Source: Chitinophaga sp. CB10
GTDB lineage: Bacteria; Bacteroidota; Bacteroidia; Chitinophagales; Chitinophagaceae
Assembly (NCBI GenBank): GCA_001870995.2
Contig: MLAV02000007.1
Coordinates: forward strand, 243,489-307,488
Length of the DNA stretch: 64,000 nt
Direction of reading: 5' to 3'
How positions within the stretch are numbered: the first letter of the stretch is position 1; each line of letters opens with the position of its first letter. The notes beneath the pieces are model-generated. The model was given only the letters and a program-made list of their open reading frames with translations, did no database searches and was not told the DNA's origin. Both the position numbers and the translations under genes were made by a program. Shown piece after piece: positions 8,747 through 16,835 of this stretch.

Positions 8747-8845
8747 TACAACAAAGATATGATCCGCCATCGAATTAATTAAATATTATAGGCGTGTTTT
8801 TTGTTAAGTGTTAGTTAACGTGCAAACACTGTACAGGCAAGGCTT

Positions 8846-9199
8846 TCAGCAAACGTCCCGGAAGTGCGATAACGAATGCGTACCGTCCCTGTGGAGCACG
8901 ATGGCAATGATGTCAAAACGTATCGCCGCGGGATGCAGGTCATATCTTTCCATATAGCTTTCCGCAGCGGCGTGTATGTGGCTTATCTTTTTGTGATCTA
9001 CTGCCTCTTCCGGGAAACCGAATTTATCGCCGGTTCTTGTCTTCACCTCAATAAAAAACAGTTGCCCCTGCTGCTCGGCGATAATATCCAGTTCATACCT
9101 GCCGGACTTCCAGTTCACCGCGCGGATAGCGCAATAGCGCTGTACGTATGCCTGCGCCAGCTCTTCTCCCCGTTTACCGGTTTTGCCGCGTGTGTTCAT
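8846..9199 (-). CDS. YraN/UPF0102-family nuclease-fold protein
   Basis: A 117-residue protein starting MNTRGKTGKRGEELAQAY. The PD-(D/E)XK-type core is visible: GE at the N-terminus, ELDIIAEQQGQLFFIEVKTR (D, E and K residues of the fold) and the following FGFPEEAVDHKK block. UPF0102 proteins resemble Holliday-junction resolvases but their role is unproven. ATG at 9199. It is divergent from manA, with 46 bp between the starts. Confidence 0.9.
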   Translation of the reverse strand: MNTRGKTGKRGEELAQAYVQRYCAIRAVNWKSGRYELDIIAEQQGQLFFIEVKTRTGDKFGFPEEAVDHKKISHIHAAAESYMERYDLHPAAIRFDIIAIVLHRDGTHSLSHFRDVC

Positions 9200-9209
9200 A
9201 AATATCTAT

Positions 9210-9217
9210 TATTTTTG
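9210..9217 (+). promoter_or_regulatory. manA: -7 element for manA
   Basis: TATTTTTG matches TAnnTTTG exactly, 28 bp before the manA ATG. No TTTG lies at the ideal -33 distance (one is 24 bp upstream), so this is a partial match. Confidence 0.4.
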
Positions 9218-9245
9218 CTCATCTTAACAAACCGAGTTACTCGAT

Positions 9246-10451
9246 ATGAAACTATTCAGACTGGACGGAAAAGTTCAACACTATGCCTGGGGCGGACATG
9301 ATTATATTCCTGCACTGCTCGGAATTGCGGCAACAGATAAACCCAGCGCGGAATACTGGATGGGCGCACATGAAAGCGCGCCAAGCGCCATTGCTACCCC
9401 TGAAGGTACTGTGCCTTTAAACAGCCTGATAGCACAAAATCCGGCGGCCACCACCGGTGAGCAGATTTGGAATACATTCGGCCAGCTGCCTTACCTGTTC
9501 AAAATACTGGACGTGAAAGATATGCTCTCCATCCAGGTACACCCGACGAAAGCAGAAGCGGAAAAAGGCTTTGCCCGCGAAAACGCCGCCGGCATCCCGC
9601 TGAATGCGCCTGACAGAAATTATAAGGATGCCAACCATAAACCTGAAATCATGGTGGCCCTCAGCGAATTCTGGCTGCTGCATGGTTTCCTGCCGGATGC
9701 GCCCCTGAAAAAAGTATTGAAAGACACGCCTGAGTTTACCTCACTGGTAAGTATATACGAAGCGGAAGGTTATTTCGGTTTATATAAAACCGTGATGGAA
9801 ATGCCACAGCAAATGGTGAACATCCTCCTGCGTCCGTTGGCGGAAAGAGCCATCCCGCTGTACAAGGCAGGCAAGCTGTCAAAATCCGATCCTGCCTTCT
9901 GGGCGGCGCGCGCCGTGCTGAACGACGCTGCCGGCCTGGATAAACTGGACCGCGGCATCTTCTCGATCTACTTCTTTAACATCATGCACGTGCAACCAGG
10001 GCAGGCCGTGTTCCAGGATGCCGGCATCCCGCACGCCTACCTCGAAGGCCAGAACGTAGAACTGATGGCTAATTCGGATAATGTGCTGCGGGGCGGACTC
10101 ACTCCCAAACACATCGACGTGCCGGAACTCCTGAAGCATACCCGTTTTGAAGGCGTGCATCCGAAGGTGCTGACGGGCGAAGTAAGCGCGGATGGCCTGG
10201 AAAGGATTTATCCTACCCCGGCGCCGGATTTTGTGGTTAGCCACATCACCCTACAATCCGGGCAAACCTATCGCCATGCGGCCAATGCGCCGGAAATCCT
10301 GATCGTAATGAGCGGCAGCGCCACGATTAAAGGGGAAGAAACCATTGCCCTCAGCAAGGGACAATGCGTGTTTGTAGCATTTGGGGCCACTTACGAAATT
10401 ACTACTGATAACAGTGCAGAGTTGTATAAGGCAACGGTACCTGTAAAATAA
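9246..10451 (+). CDS. manA: mannose-6-phosphate isomerase, class I
   Basis: A 401-residue type-I phosphomannose isomerase interconverting fructose-6-P and mannose-6-P, feeding GDP-sugar and surface polysaccharide synthesis. Zinc ligands are recognisable: SIQVHPTK (Q and H near 95-98), HKPE (E near 133) and GIPHAYLEGQ (H near 262). The N-terminus LFRLDGKVQHYAWGG is typical. A strong hairpin follows the stop. No sugar-metabolism operon partner is adjacent. Confidence 0.95.
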   Translation: MKLFRLDGKVQHYAWGGHDYIPALLGIAATDKPSAEYWMGAHESAPSAIATPEGTVPLNSLIAQNPAATTGEQIWNTFGQLPYLFKILDVKDMLSIQVHPTKAEAEKGFARENAAGIPLNAPDRNYKDANHKPEIMVALSEFWLLHGFLPDAPLKKVLKDTPEFTSLVSIYEAEGYFGLYKTVMEMPQQMVNILLRPLAERAIPLYKAGKLSKSDPAFWAARAVLNDAAGLDKLDRGIFSIYFFNIMHVQPGQAVFQDAGIPHAYLEGQNVELMANSDNVLRGGLTPKHIDVPELLKHTRFEGVHPKVLTGEVSADGLERIYPTPAPDFVVSHITLQSGQTYRHAANAPEILIVMSGSATIKGEETIALSKGQCVFVAFGATYEITTDNSAELYKATVPVK

Positions 10452-10457
10452 GTAACA

Positions 10458-10490
10458 GCGCTGGCGTTGCTGTGATGGCAGCGCCAGCGC
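10458..10490. terminator. terminator between manA and the convergent oxidoreductase
   Basis: GCGCTGGCG (10458-10466) pairs perfectly with CGCCAGCGC (10482-10490), with an extra inner CTG/CAG pairing, followed on the plus strand by AATATTTT. Confidence 0.7.
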
Positions 10491-10508
10491 AATATTTTAA
10501 GAGATCTT

Positions 10509-11459
10509 TTAGGAGATCATAATCACTGTTTTCCCCTTTCCTCTTCCATGGCGACTTTGAATAATCGCCTCCGGCACCTGTTCCAGGGTAATTTTTGTTT
10601 CCACCGGCACTACCAGCTCTCCGCTGTCGATGATCTGCGCCAGTTTATCCAGCGCTTCCGGTGAACTCTCCGTTTCAAAATTTCCGCCGTGCAGGCCTTT
10701 ATCCTTTATTTCCTGCTCATCGGCAACAAATACCGTGGTATAGGCGCCGCCACCGGGTTTGAGCAGATCCAGGTTTTTACTGAAACCGGCGGCATGGCTC
10801 ACCAGGTCAATGATGCCGTGTATGCCATCGGGATATAATTGCCGCACCTGTTCAAAAATCGGGGCATCCTCGTAGTTGATGGTCACCGCCGCCCCGAGGG
10901 ATTTCATGCGCCGCGCCCCCGCCCCGTCGGACACGGTGGCAATTACCTTAATCCCTTGCAAGGCTGCCAGCTGCACGGCATAAGAGCCTACGCCGCCCGT
11001 TGCGCCATAGACCAGCAGCAGGTCGCCTTTATGGAGGTGCAGTTTATCCAGCAGCTGCTCAGCCGTCATCCCGGAGGTAGGCACTGCGGCCGCCTGCGCG
11101 GGGTCCGCCTTTTGCGGTGCAAACGTGATGCTGGCCTTTTCCGGCACCACCACGTATTCGGCAAAGCTGCCTTCCCCAATGGGAGAATGGATGAACTGAC
11201 CATATACCTTGTCGCCCTTCTTAAACCTGGTAACGCCTTCCCCTACTTCCTCCACAATACCGCAACCATCCACGCCAATGATCATGGGAAACTGATGCTT
11301 CATCTGTCCGTCCAGGATGCCGTCAATCATCTTCCAGTCAAACGGGTTCAATCCCGCTGCCAGCATTTTCACTACCAGCGCGCCTTTACGCGCTGCCGGC
11401 TTAGGCAGGTCCATTACCTGGGGCTGAGCTTTAAATTTTTCTATAGCAACCGCTTTCAT
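10509..11459 (-). CDS. zinc-independent MDR-family NADP oxidoreductase (quinone oxidoreductase-like)
   Basis: A 316-residue medium-chain dehydrogenase/reductase. The N-terminal GroES-like part has GLNPFDWKMIDG and GVDGCGIVEEVGEGV. The Rossmann motif YGATGGVGSYAVQLA lies near residues 150-164. The structural-zinc cysteines are absent, placing it with NADPH:quinone reductase-like enzymes. Substrate unknown. It stands alone, convergent with manA and separated by a hairpin. Confidence 0.9.
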   Translation of the reverse strand: MKAVAIEKFKAQPQVMDLPKPAARKGALVVKMLAAGLNPFDWKMIDGILDGQMKHQFPMIIGVDGCGIVEEVGEGVTRFKKGDKVYGQFIHSPIGEGSFAEYVVVPEKASITFAPQKADPAQAAAVPTSGMTAEQLLDKLHLHKGDLLLVYGATGGVGSYAVQLAALQGIKVIATVSDGAGARRMKSLGAAVTINYEDAPIFEQVRQLYPDGIHGIIDLVSHAAGFSKNLDLLKPGGGAYTTVFVADEQEIKDKGLHGGNFETESSPEALDKLAQIIDSGELVVPVETKITLEQVPEAIIQSRHGRGKGKTVIMIS

Positions 11460-11501
11460 ATGCTAGTAATAAGTTTCATTAAATATAACCATTTGTTGGC
11501 G

Positions 11502-13922
11502 CTAGTCATCATTTCCTTTCCCCATTTTAATTTTCACTTTACCGTCCGGCCCGGACACGGCGTGCAGGTTGAGGATAATGCCTTTGCGGCTGCGGCGGTA
11601 CCGCTCCGCTTCGTCCGCAATAGCGGTGTCTTTATTGGGATTGCGCAGCGGTATCTGCATTTGAATATTGGTGCCGCCGCCGATGCCATACACCCCTTGC
11701 AGGTCGATGTTGACCGCGCTGGACGCAATGCGCATCTGCGGGATAATAACCTTGCCGTTCTCGACCCGGAAGGTGTTGTTGAGGTTATCGAAGGTAATGC
11801 TGTCCAGCCGGCGTTTCTTAAAAATGAAATTGCCGATATCCGCCAGCGGGCCAAAGTCCACCAGCGCGCCCTTGCGCATGGCCAGCTGTATGGTACCGTT
11901 GATCGAGCGTTTGGCCAGCGTGCCATTGTCCAGGATATTGCCTTTGATATTGGTGCGCACCGTGGCGGTGCCTTTGATATTTTTATGGGTGAGCCCATCC
12001 ATACCGAAGTTATCGAAGGCGTAAAACAGCTGGGACATGTTTACATTCACAAATCCTGCGGCCACATCAAAGAAGTTGTTGTTCCCCTGCTGATGTACTT
12101 TTCCTTTCATGTTGAGCGTACCGCCGGCCAGTTGCAGCCCGATGTTGTTCAGCAGTATATCCGAGGCCGTTAGTGCCATCACCGCCTTTACATTTTGCGC
12201 CGTGAAATGTTTATAGGTGGTTTTATCCAACTGCACGTTCATGTTTACGTTGCTGGCGGCCAGCACTTCGTCCAGCTGGGCGCCTACCCTGCTCATTTTC
12301 GCTTTGCGGTTGGCCCGGGCTTTCTTTTTGCTTACCCTCGGGCTGAGGTAGGATTTAAATTCATTCAGGTCTACGAGCGGACTTTTGATATTCCAGTCCA
12401 GCACAATTTTTTCCGGCGCCGTGAAATAAAAGTTCAGCACATTTTTCATCTGCCCGTTCATAAACAGGCTGCTGTTGCCGGATTGCAGCCGGATGTTTTC
12501 CAGCAGCAAGTCCTGCCCGGTAAAACGCAGGGTGGCATTACAATTTTTAAAGTTCAGCGCGCGGGGCGTGTAACTGAAGGCGGCGTTGCTTACCTGTACT
12601 TCCCCCAGCAGCGATGAGGGGGTGGGATCATGCTTCATCAGCGGCCCGGTGTAATTCAGGTCCGCCACGGCGTTGCCGGCGGTAAATGTCAGCGGCAGCT
12701 CTTCGGACTCGTTGAGGTTCACCAGCGGGAAGGAAGAGCGGAAATGCCCGCGCAGCAATGGTTCCTTCAGGTTCACCACCCGTATGGTATCGGCTTTCAC
12801 CGGCACGTTGCCGAAGGAAGCGCTGAGGTTAAAAATATTTACGGCGGAATTAGCGTCCGTATGGTCCGTGATGGGTAAGACCTGGTTATTAAAATCACCA
12901 GTAAAGCTACAATTGGTCCATTGCCCCAGGGAAGTATGCAGGACGTTATTGGTGGTTTTCCATCGTACCACCACCCGTGGCGTGTCCCGGAATTTCATAT
13001 GTCCGTCCAGGTTAGCCACGGCATCCATCGGTTTTTCCAGGGAAATCATATTCAGCTTGCCGGAAATATTCGGGGGCAGCCAGGAAGCCGCCTCTTTCAG
13101 CAGCACCTGGTTGGCGGTAATTTTCAGGGAGAAGGATGGCGGCTTTTGCGCAAATATAAACTGACCGCCTATCAGCACCGGCTGATGATCGATCCGGATT
13201 TCCTGTTCCGGTATTTGCAGGACTTTCGACTGCTTGTTAAACGTAACCTGCAGCGGCATTTCCATCAGCTTATCCTTCAGGTAACTGCCTTTCTGCGTGT
13301 TAAATTCAAAATGCTTACTCAGCATATTCAGGTCCAGCGCTATCTTCAGGTCCTCCCCCTGGCGTTGCATCCTGCCGGAGAGGCGTTTGATATCCAGTTC
13401 AAAGCGTTTGAACTTTTGCTGGTTTTCTATGATGAAGGTGATGTTTTGCAGGAGGAGATGGCCTACGTCCGCATCTTTGGAGGATTTCCTGTGGGACGGG
13501 GATTTCCGTTGCAGTACGCTGGTATTGGTATAGCCGCTGGAATCGGTAAACAAACATATCTTGCCGTCTTCCACGATGATCTCCTTAACATCCACATGTT
13601 TGCGGAGGATAGACCACGTATTGAGGCGGATGTAGACTTCCTGTACATCCAGGAGGGGGCGTTTGTGAACGGGGTACAAACTGTCCTGCAATTGTACGTG
13701 TTTGAGGCCAAGAGAGATGTTAGGGAAATTCCTGATCAGGCTGGGTTCCATATCTTCCACCAGGATTTTGCCTTCTATTCTGTCGTTGATCTGGGCGGTC
13801 ACCTGTTCCAGGAAGGCGGCCTTGTTGGCCCTGATATACAGCGCCAGCCCAAGGAACAGTAAAAATATCAATGCAATCAGGGACCCCAGGATAATTAATG
13901 TCAGCCGAAGCCATTTACGCAT
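11502..13922 (-). CDS. AsmA-family inner-membrane protein
   Basis: An 806-residue protein. One N-terminal transmembrane segment (about residues 6-30) is followed by the AsmA start pattern NDRIEGKILVEDMEPSLIRN and a long beta-rich region with repeated amphipathic strands. The C-terminal part (VRTNIKGNI, GPLADIGNFIFK) matches the AsmA-like domain. Family role: bridge-like periplasmic proteins implicated in lipid transport and outer-membrane assembly; the precise role here is unknown. It starts at ATG 13922 and ends 42 bp before the oxidoreductase start at 11459, so cotranscription is possible. Confidence 0.85.
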   Translation of the reverse strand: MRKWLRLTLIILGSLIALIFLLFLGLALYIRANKAAFLEQVTAQINDRIEGKILVEDMEPSLIRNFPNISLGLKHVQLQDSLYPVHKRPLLDVQEVYIRLNTWSILRKHVDVKEIIVEDGKICLFTDSSGYTNTSVLQRKSPSHRKSSKDADVGHLLLQNITFIIENQQKFKRFELDIKRLSGRMQRQGEDLKIALDLNMLSKHFEFNTQKGSYLKDKLMEMPLQVTFNKQSKVLQIPEQEIRIDHQPVLIGGQFIFAQKPPSFSLKITANQVLLKEAASWLPPNISGKLNMISLEKPMDAVANLDGHMKFRDTPRVVVRWKTTNNVLHTSLGQWTNCSFTGDFNNQVLPITDHTDANSAVNIFNLSASFGNVPVKADTIRVVNLKEPLLRGHFRSSFPLVNLNESEELPLTFTAGNAVADLNYTGPLMKHDPTPSSLLGEVQVSNAAFSYTPRALNFKNCNATLRFTGQDLLLENIRLQSGNSSLFMNGQMKNVLNFYFTAPEKIVLDWNIKSPLVDLNEFKSYLSPRVSKKKARANRKAKMSRVGAQLDEVLAASNVNMNVQLDKTTYKHFTAQNVKAVMALTASDILLNNIGLQLAGGTLNMKGKVHQQGNNNFFDVAAGFVNVNMSQLFYAFDNFGMDGLTHKNIKGTATVRTNIKGNILDNGTLAKRSINGTIQLAMRKGALVDFGPLADIGNFIFKKRRLDSITFDNLNNTFRVENGKVIIPQMRIASSAVNIDLQGVYGIGGGTNIQMQIPLRNPNKDTAIADEAERYRRSRKGIILNLHAVSGPDGKVKIKMGKGNDD

Positions 13923-14026
13923 GCTAATGCTTTTTAGGATTAAAACGTTTTATAGGTCCGGGATGTTCGCTACGGACGGAATATTATAGACATGAATCCT
14001 GCCAAATCTTTCCGCGGGGGGTATAA

Positions 14027-14064
14027 AACAACGGAGCAGATGCCAAGGCATCTGCTCCGTTGTT
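14027..14064 (-). terminator. terminator of the copA-copZ unit
   Basis: An 18-bp perfect stem (14027-14044 with 14047-14064) and an AA loop. On the minus strand it is followed by TTTTAT. It lies 20 bp after the copZ stop. Confidence 0.85.
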
Positions 14065-14083
14065 ATGTTATGTGGGGGTGATA

Positions 14084-14296
14084 CTAGAGTTGTTCTGCGG
14101 TAAACCCGGCTTTCTTTACGATGGCTTCGATTTCCGCAGCGTCGGTATCTGTTGCTTTTACGGTGAGTACTTTTGCAGGATCTGTTGTATCTACTTCCCA
14201 GTGGGTGATGTGCGCTGTTTTATTCAGATGAGGCGTTACCGCTGCTACACATCCGCTGCAATTGATATTCGTCTTGAATTTGTACGTTGTTTCCAT
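14084..14296 (-). CDS. copZ: small heavy-metal-associated (CopZ-like) protein
   Basis: A 70-residue single HMA domain with the metal-binding pair in NCSGC (Cys13 and Cys16). Family role: a cytoplasmic copper chaperone handing Cu(I) to a P-type ATPase. It is 29 bp downstream of copA on the same strand, and both end at a strong terminator, so a copA-copZ transcript is likely. The usual M-x-C-x-x-C lead-in is NINCSGC, slightly unusual. The name is by analogy; another soft metal is possible. Confidence 0.85.
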   Translation of the reverse strand: METTYKFKTNINCSGCVAAVTPHLNKTAHITHWEVDTTDPAKVLTVKATDTDAAEIEAIVKKAGFTAEQL

Positions 14297-14325
14297 ATTA
14301 GTGTTTATTTAAGGTTTATGTTGAA

Positions 14326-16548
14326 TTAGAGTGTACTCCATTTGAGGCGAAGGCTGTTGCTCACTACTGATACAGAGCTGAGCGCCATGGCCGCTCCGGC
14401 GATCATCGGGTCCAGCTGGAATCCGTTGATGGGATACAGTACCCCGGCGGCCAGCGGAATGCCAATTACGTTATAGATAAAGGCCCAGAAGAGGTTTTGC
14501 CTGATCAGCTTCACCGTTTGGCGGGAAAGGCGGATGGCTTTTGGCAGTTGCAGGAGGTCGGAAGAGATTAAGGTCATCCTCGCCACATCCATGGCGATAT
14601 CCGTACCTTTTCCCATGGCGATGCTCACATCTGCCTGCGCCAGGGCGTGACTGTCGTTGATCCCGTCTCCTACCATCGCTACGGTATGTCCTTTTTGCTG
14701 CAGCTCTTTCACGAAGGCTGCTTTTTCGGAGGGCAGCACGCCGGCTTTATAATGTTTGATACCGGTTTTACCGGCTACGATTTTCGCGGTCTGCGCATTG
14801 TCGCCCGTGAGCATATACACGGCCACGCCCATTTGCTGCAGTTGCGCTACCGCCGCTGCGGAGGTATCTTTCAGCTTATCCATGATGGCGATGACGGCGA
14901 GGGCTTCCTGCTGGTTTGCAAACCAGATCACCGTGGCGGCATCGTTCAGCCAGGCATTGGATTTGGCTTCGAGTACAGCCGGTACCGTTACCTTTTGTTC
15001 GTTGATATAAGTACGGCTGCCGATGTAGTATTGGCGGCCTTTATAAGCTGCCTGTACGCCTTTACCGGTCACGCTTTCAAAGTGATCGAGCTGCACCGGT
15101 TTTACCGCCTGCATGTATTTCACCACCGCGGAAGCCAGGGGGTGTTCGGACTGCTGTTCCATGGTAAAGAGTACGGAGGCCAGTGTAGCGGCGTCGGTAT
15201 GGGCCCATTCAATGCCGGTAACCACCGGTTTACCTTCAGTGATGGTACCTGTTTTATCCAGTACGATGGCGTCCACTTTATGGGCCAGTTCCAGGCTTTC
15301 GGCATCCTTGATCAGGAGGCCGTTTTCAGCGCCTTTACCTACGCCTACCATGATAGCTGTTGGCGTGGCCAGGCCCAGTGCGCAGGGGCAGGCAATCACC
15401 AGTACGGTGACCATAGCGAGGAGGCCCTGGGTGAAGCCGTTATCGCCGCCGAAGATGATCCATACGATCATGGTCAGTATAGCGATGCCCGTTACTACCG
15501 GCACAAAGATGCCTGCGATCTTATCTACCAGCTGCTGCACGGGGGCCTTGCTGCCCTGGGCTTCCTGCACCAGTTTGATGATCTGGGCCAGCATGGTATC
15601 GCCGCCTACTTTGGTGGCTTTGAAGCGCAGTACGCCTTTCTGGTTGATGGTGCCGGCAAATACTTCAGATTCTGCTTCTTTCAGCACGGGCAGCGGTTCT
15701 CCGCTGATCATGCTCTCGTCGATATAGGAGCTGCCGCTGGTAACGATACCGTCTACCGGCACTTTTTCCCCGGGTTTAACGAGGATGAGGTCTCCCACTT
15801 GTACCTGCGCCAGCGGCACTTCCAGGGTTTCGTCATCACTACGTATAACCGTTACCGTTTTAGGCTGCAGGCCTATCAGTTTTTTGATGGCGGAGGAAGT
15901 GTTGGACTTGGCTTTTTCCTCCAGCAGGCGGCCCAGCAGGATGAAGGTGATGACTACGGCGGCGGCCTCAAAGTACACGTGGGCGTGCAGTCCGCGGCTG
16001 TGCCAGAAGTCCGGGTTCAGGGTGTTGAATACGCTGAAGATATAGGCGATGCTGGTGCTGAGCGCCACCAGTGTATCCATATTGGCGTTGCGGTGCCTGG
16101 CCTGGCGCCATGCGTTGAAAAAGAACTGCCGGCCAAAAACCAGCACCACTGGGGTAGAGAGGGCCCACATGATGTAGTTGGCGTAGGGTATATCCATGAA
16201 GAACATGCCGATGATCACCAGTGGCACGGAGCATATAATAGACCAGAGCGCTTTTTGTTTGAGCGTCCGGAACTGTTGCTGATGGAGGTCTTCCAGGGCT
16301 TCTGCCGCTTCGGGGCTCTCGTCGGTAATGAGGTCGTACCCGATGGACTGTACGGCGGATTTCAGTTGTTGCAGGGTTACCTGTGCGGGCTCAAATTCCA
16401 CGGTTGCGCTGGAATTGGCGAAGTTCACGCCAGCATGGATAACGCCGGGCGTTGCGCTGAGCATTGATTCGGCGCTAACGGCGCAGGAGGCGCAACTGAG
16501 GCCGGTAATAGGAAATGTCTTCTTTATGATCTGATCCGTTGCTTGCAT
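14326..16548 (-). CDS. copA: P1B-type copper-translocating ATPase
   Basis: A 740-residue P-type ATPase exporting Cu(I). There is one N-terminal HMA domain with LSCASC (Cys19, Cys22). The transport motif CPC is at 387-389 in CPCALGLATPTA, the phosphorylated Asp at 431 in DKTGTITEG, HP in SEHPLASAV, and the hinge motif GDGINDSHALAQADV is present. About eight transmembrane segments fit the class. Cotranscribed with the HMA chaperone gene. No copper regulator (CueR or CsoR type) is seen next to it. Confidence 0.96.
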   Translation of the reverse strand: MQATDQIIKKTFPITGLSCASCAVSAESMLSATPGVIHAGVNFANSSATVEFEPAQVTLQQLKSAVQSIGYDLITDESPEAAEALEDLHQQQFRTLKQKALWSIICSVPLVIIGMFFMDIPYANYIMWALSTPVVLVFGRQFFFNAWRQARHRNANMDTLVALSTSIAYIFSVFNTLNPDFWHSRGLHAHVYFEAAAVVITFILLGRLLEEKAKSNTSSAIKKLIGLQPKTVTVIRSDDETLEVPLAQVQVGDLILVKPGEKVPVDGIVTSGSSYIDESMISGEPLPVLKEAESEVFAGTINQKGVLRFKATKVGGDTMLAQIIKLVQEAQGSKAPVQQLVDKIAGIFVPVVTGIAILTMIVWIIFGGDNGFTQGLLAMVTVLVIACPCALGLATPTAIMVGVGKGAENGLLIKDAESLELAHKVDAIVLDKTGTITEGKPVVTGIEWAHTDAATLASVLFTMEQQSEHPLASAVVKYMQAVKPVQLDHFESVTGKGVQAAYKGRQYYIGSRTYINEQKVTVPAVLEAKSNAWLNDAATVIWFANQQEALAVIAIMDKLKDTSAAAVAQLQQMGVAVYMLTGDNAQTAKIVAGKTGIKHYKAGVLPSEKAAFVKELQQKGHTVAMVGDGINDSHALAQADVSIAMGKGTDIAMDVARMTLISSDLLQLPKAIRLSRQTVKLIRQNLFWAFIYNVIGIPLAAGVLYPINGFQLDPMIAGAAMALSSVSVVSNSLRLKWSTL

Positions 16549-16644
16549 ATGATTTGAATTAACAATACAAAGGTCGGTCAGATGCAGGGCGGAACTGTTA
16601 CAGAACTTTTATAATGATTTATATAATTTTTCGGGAGGGGAATA

Positions 16645-16758
16645 GTGGATAGGGCTTTTAGGTTCCAGGTTCCAGGTACCAGGAGGCAAACAGTGGCAGG
16701 GCTTTTAGCCGGCAGGTACCAGGAAGCAAACAATGGCGGCCTGGTGGATAGGGCTTTT
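16645..16758. repeat. short degenerate direct repeats upstream of copA
   Basis: GTGGATAGGGCTTTT occurs at 16645-16659 and 16744-16758, with a variant at 16693-16706. A 23-bp unit beginning GGTACCAGGA recurs at 16675-16697 and 16715-16737 with two mismatches. The spacing is about 40-50 bp. No open frame explains it; it lies between the copA start and the lepA terminator. Confidence 0.7.
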
Positions 16759-16784
16759 CGCCTCCGGATATCCGGGCGCAAAAA

Positions 16785-16812
16785 AGGGCGCCTCTTGCAT
16801 GGGAAGCGCCCT
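16785..16812 (-). terminator. lepA terminator
   Basis: AGGGCGC (16785-16791) pairs with GCGCCCT (16806-16812); on the minus strand TTTTTT follows. It lies 24 bp after the lepA stop. Confidence 0.8.
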
Positions 16813-16835
16813 GTGATATCTCATGACGGTATCCG

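Larger units (their letters stand above)
8578..8845. other. gene-free stretch between purB and yraN
   Basis: No coding frame is convincing here. It holds a minus-strand hairpin terminator (8635-8657), a minus-strand -7-like element (8752-8759) and otherwise A/T-rich sequence. See the separate entries for the possible small RNA. Confidence 0.6.

Noticed and set aside
14647..16467. A 606-codon open frame on the plus strand inside copA
   Set aside because: It is fully antisense to copA, has low-complexity F/H/G-rich composition, no recognisable domain and arises from codon bias of the real gene.
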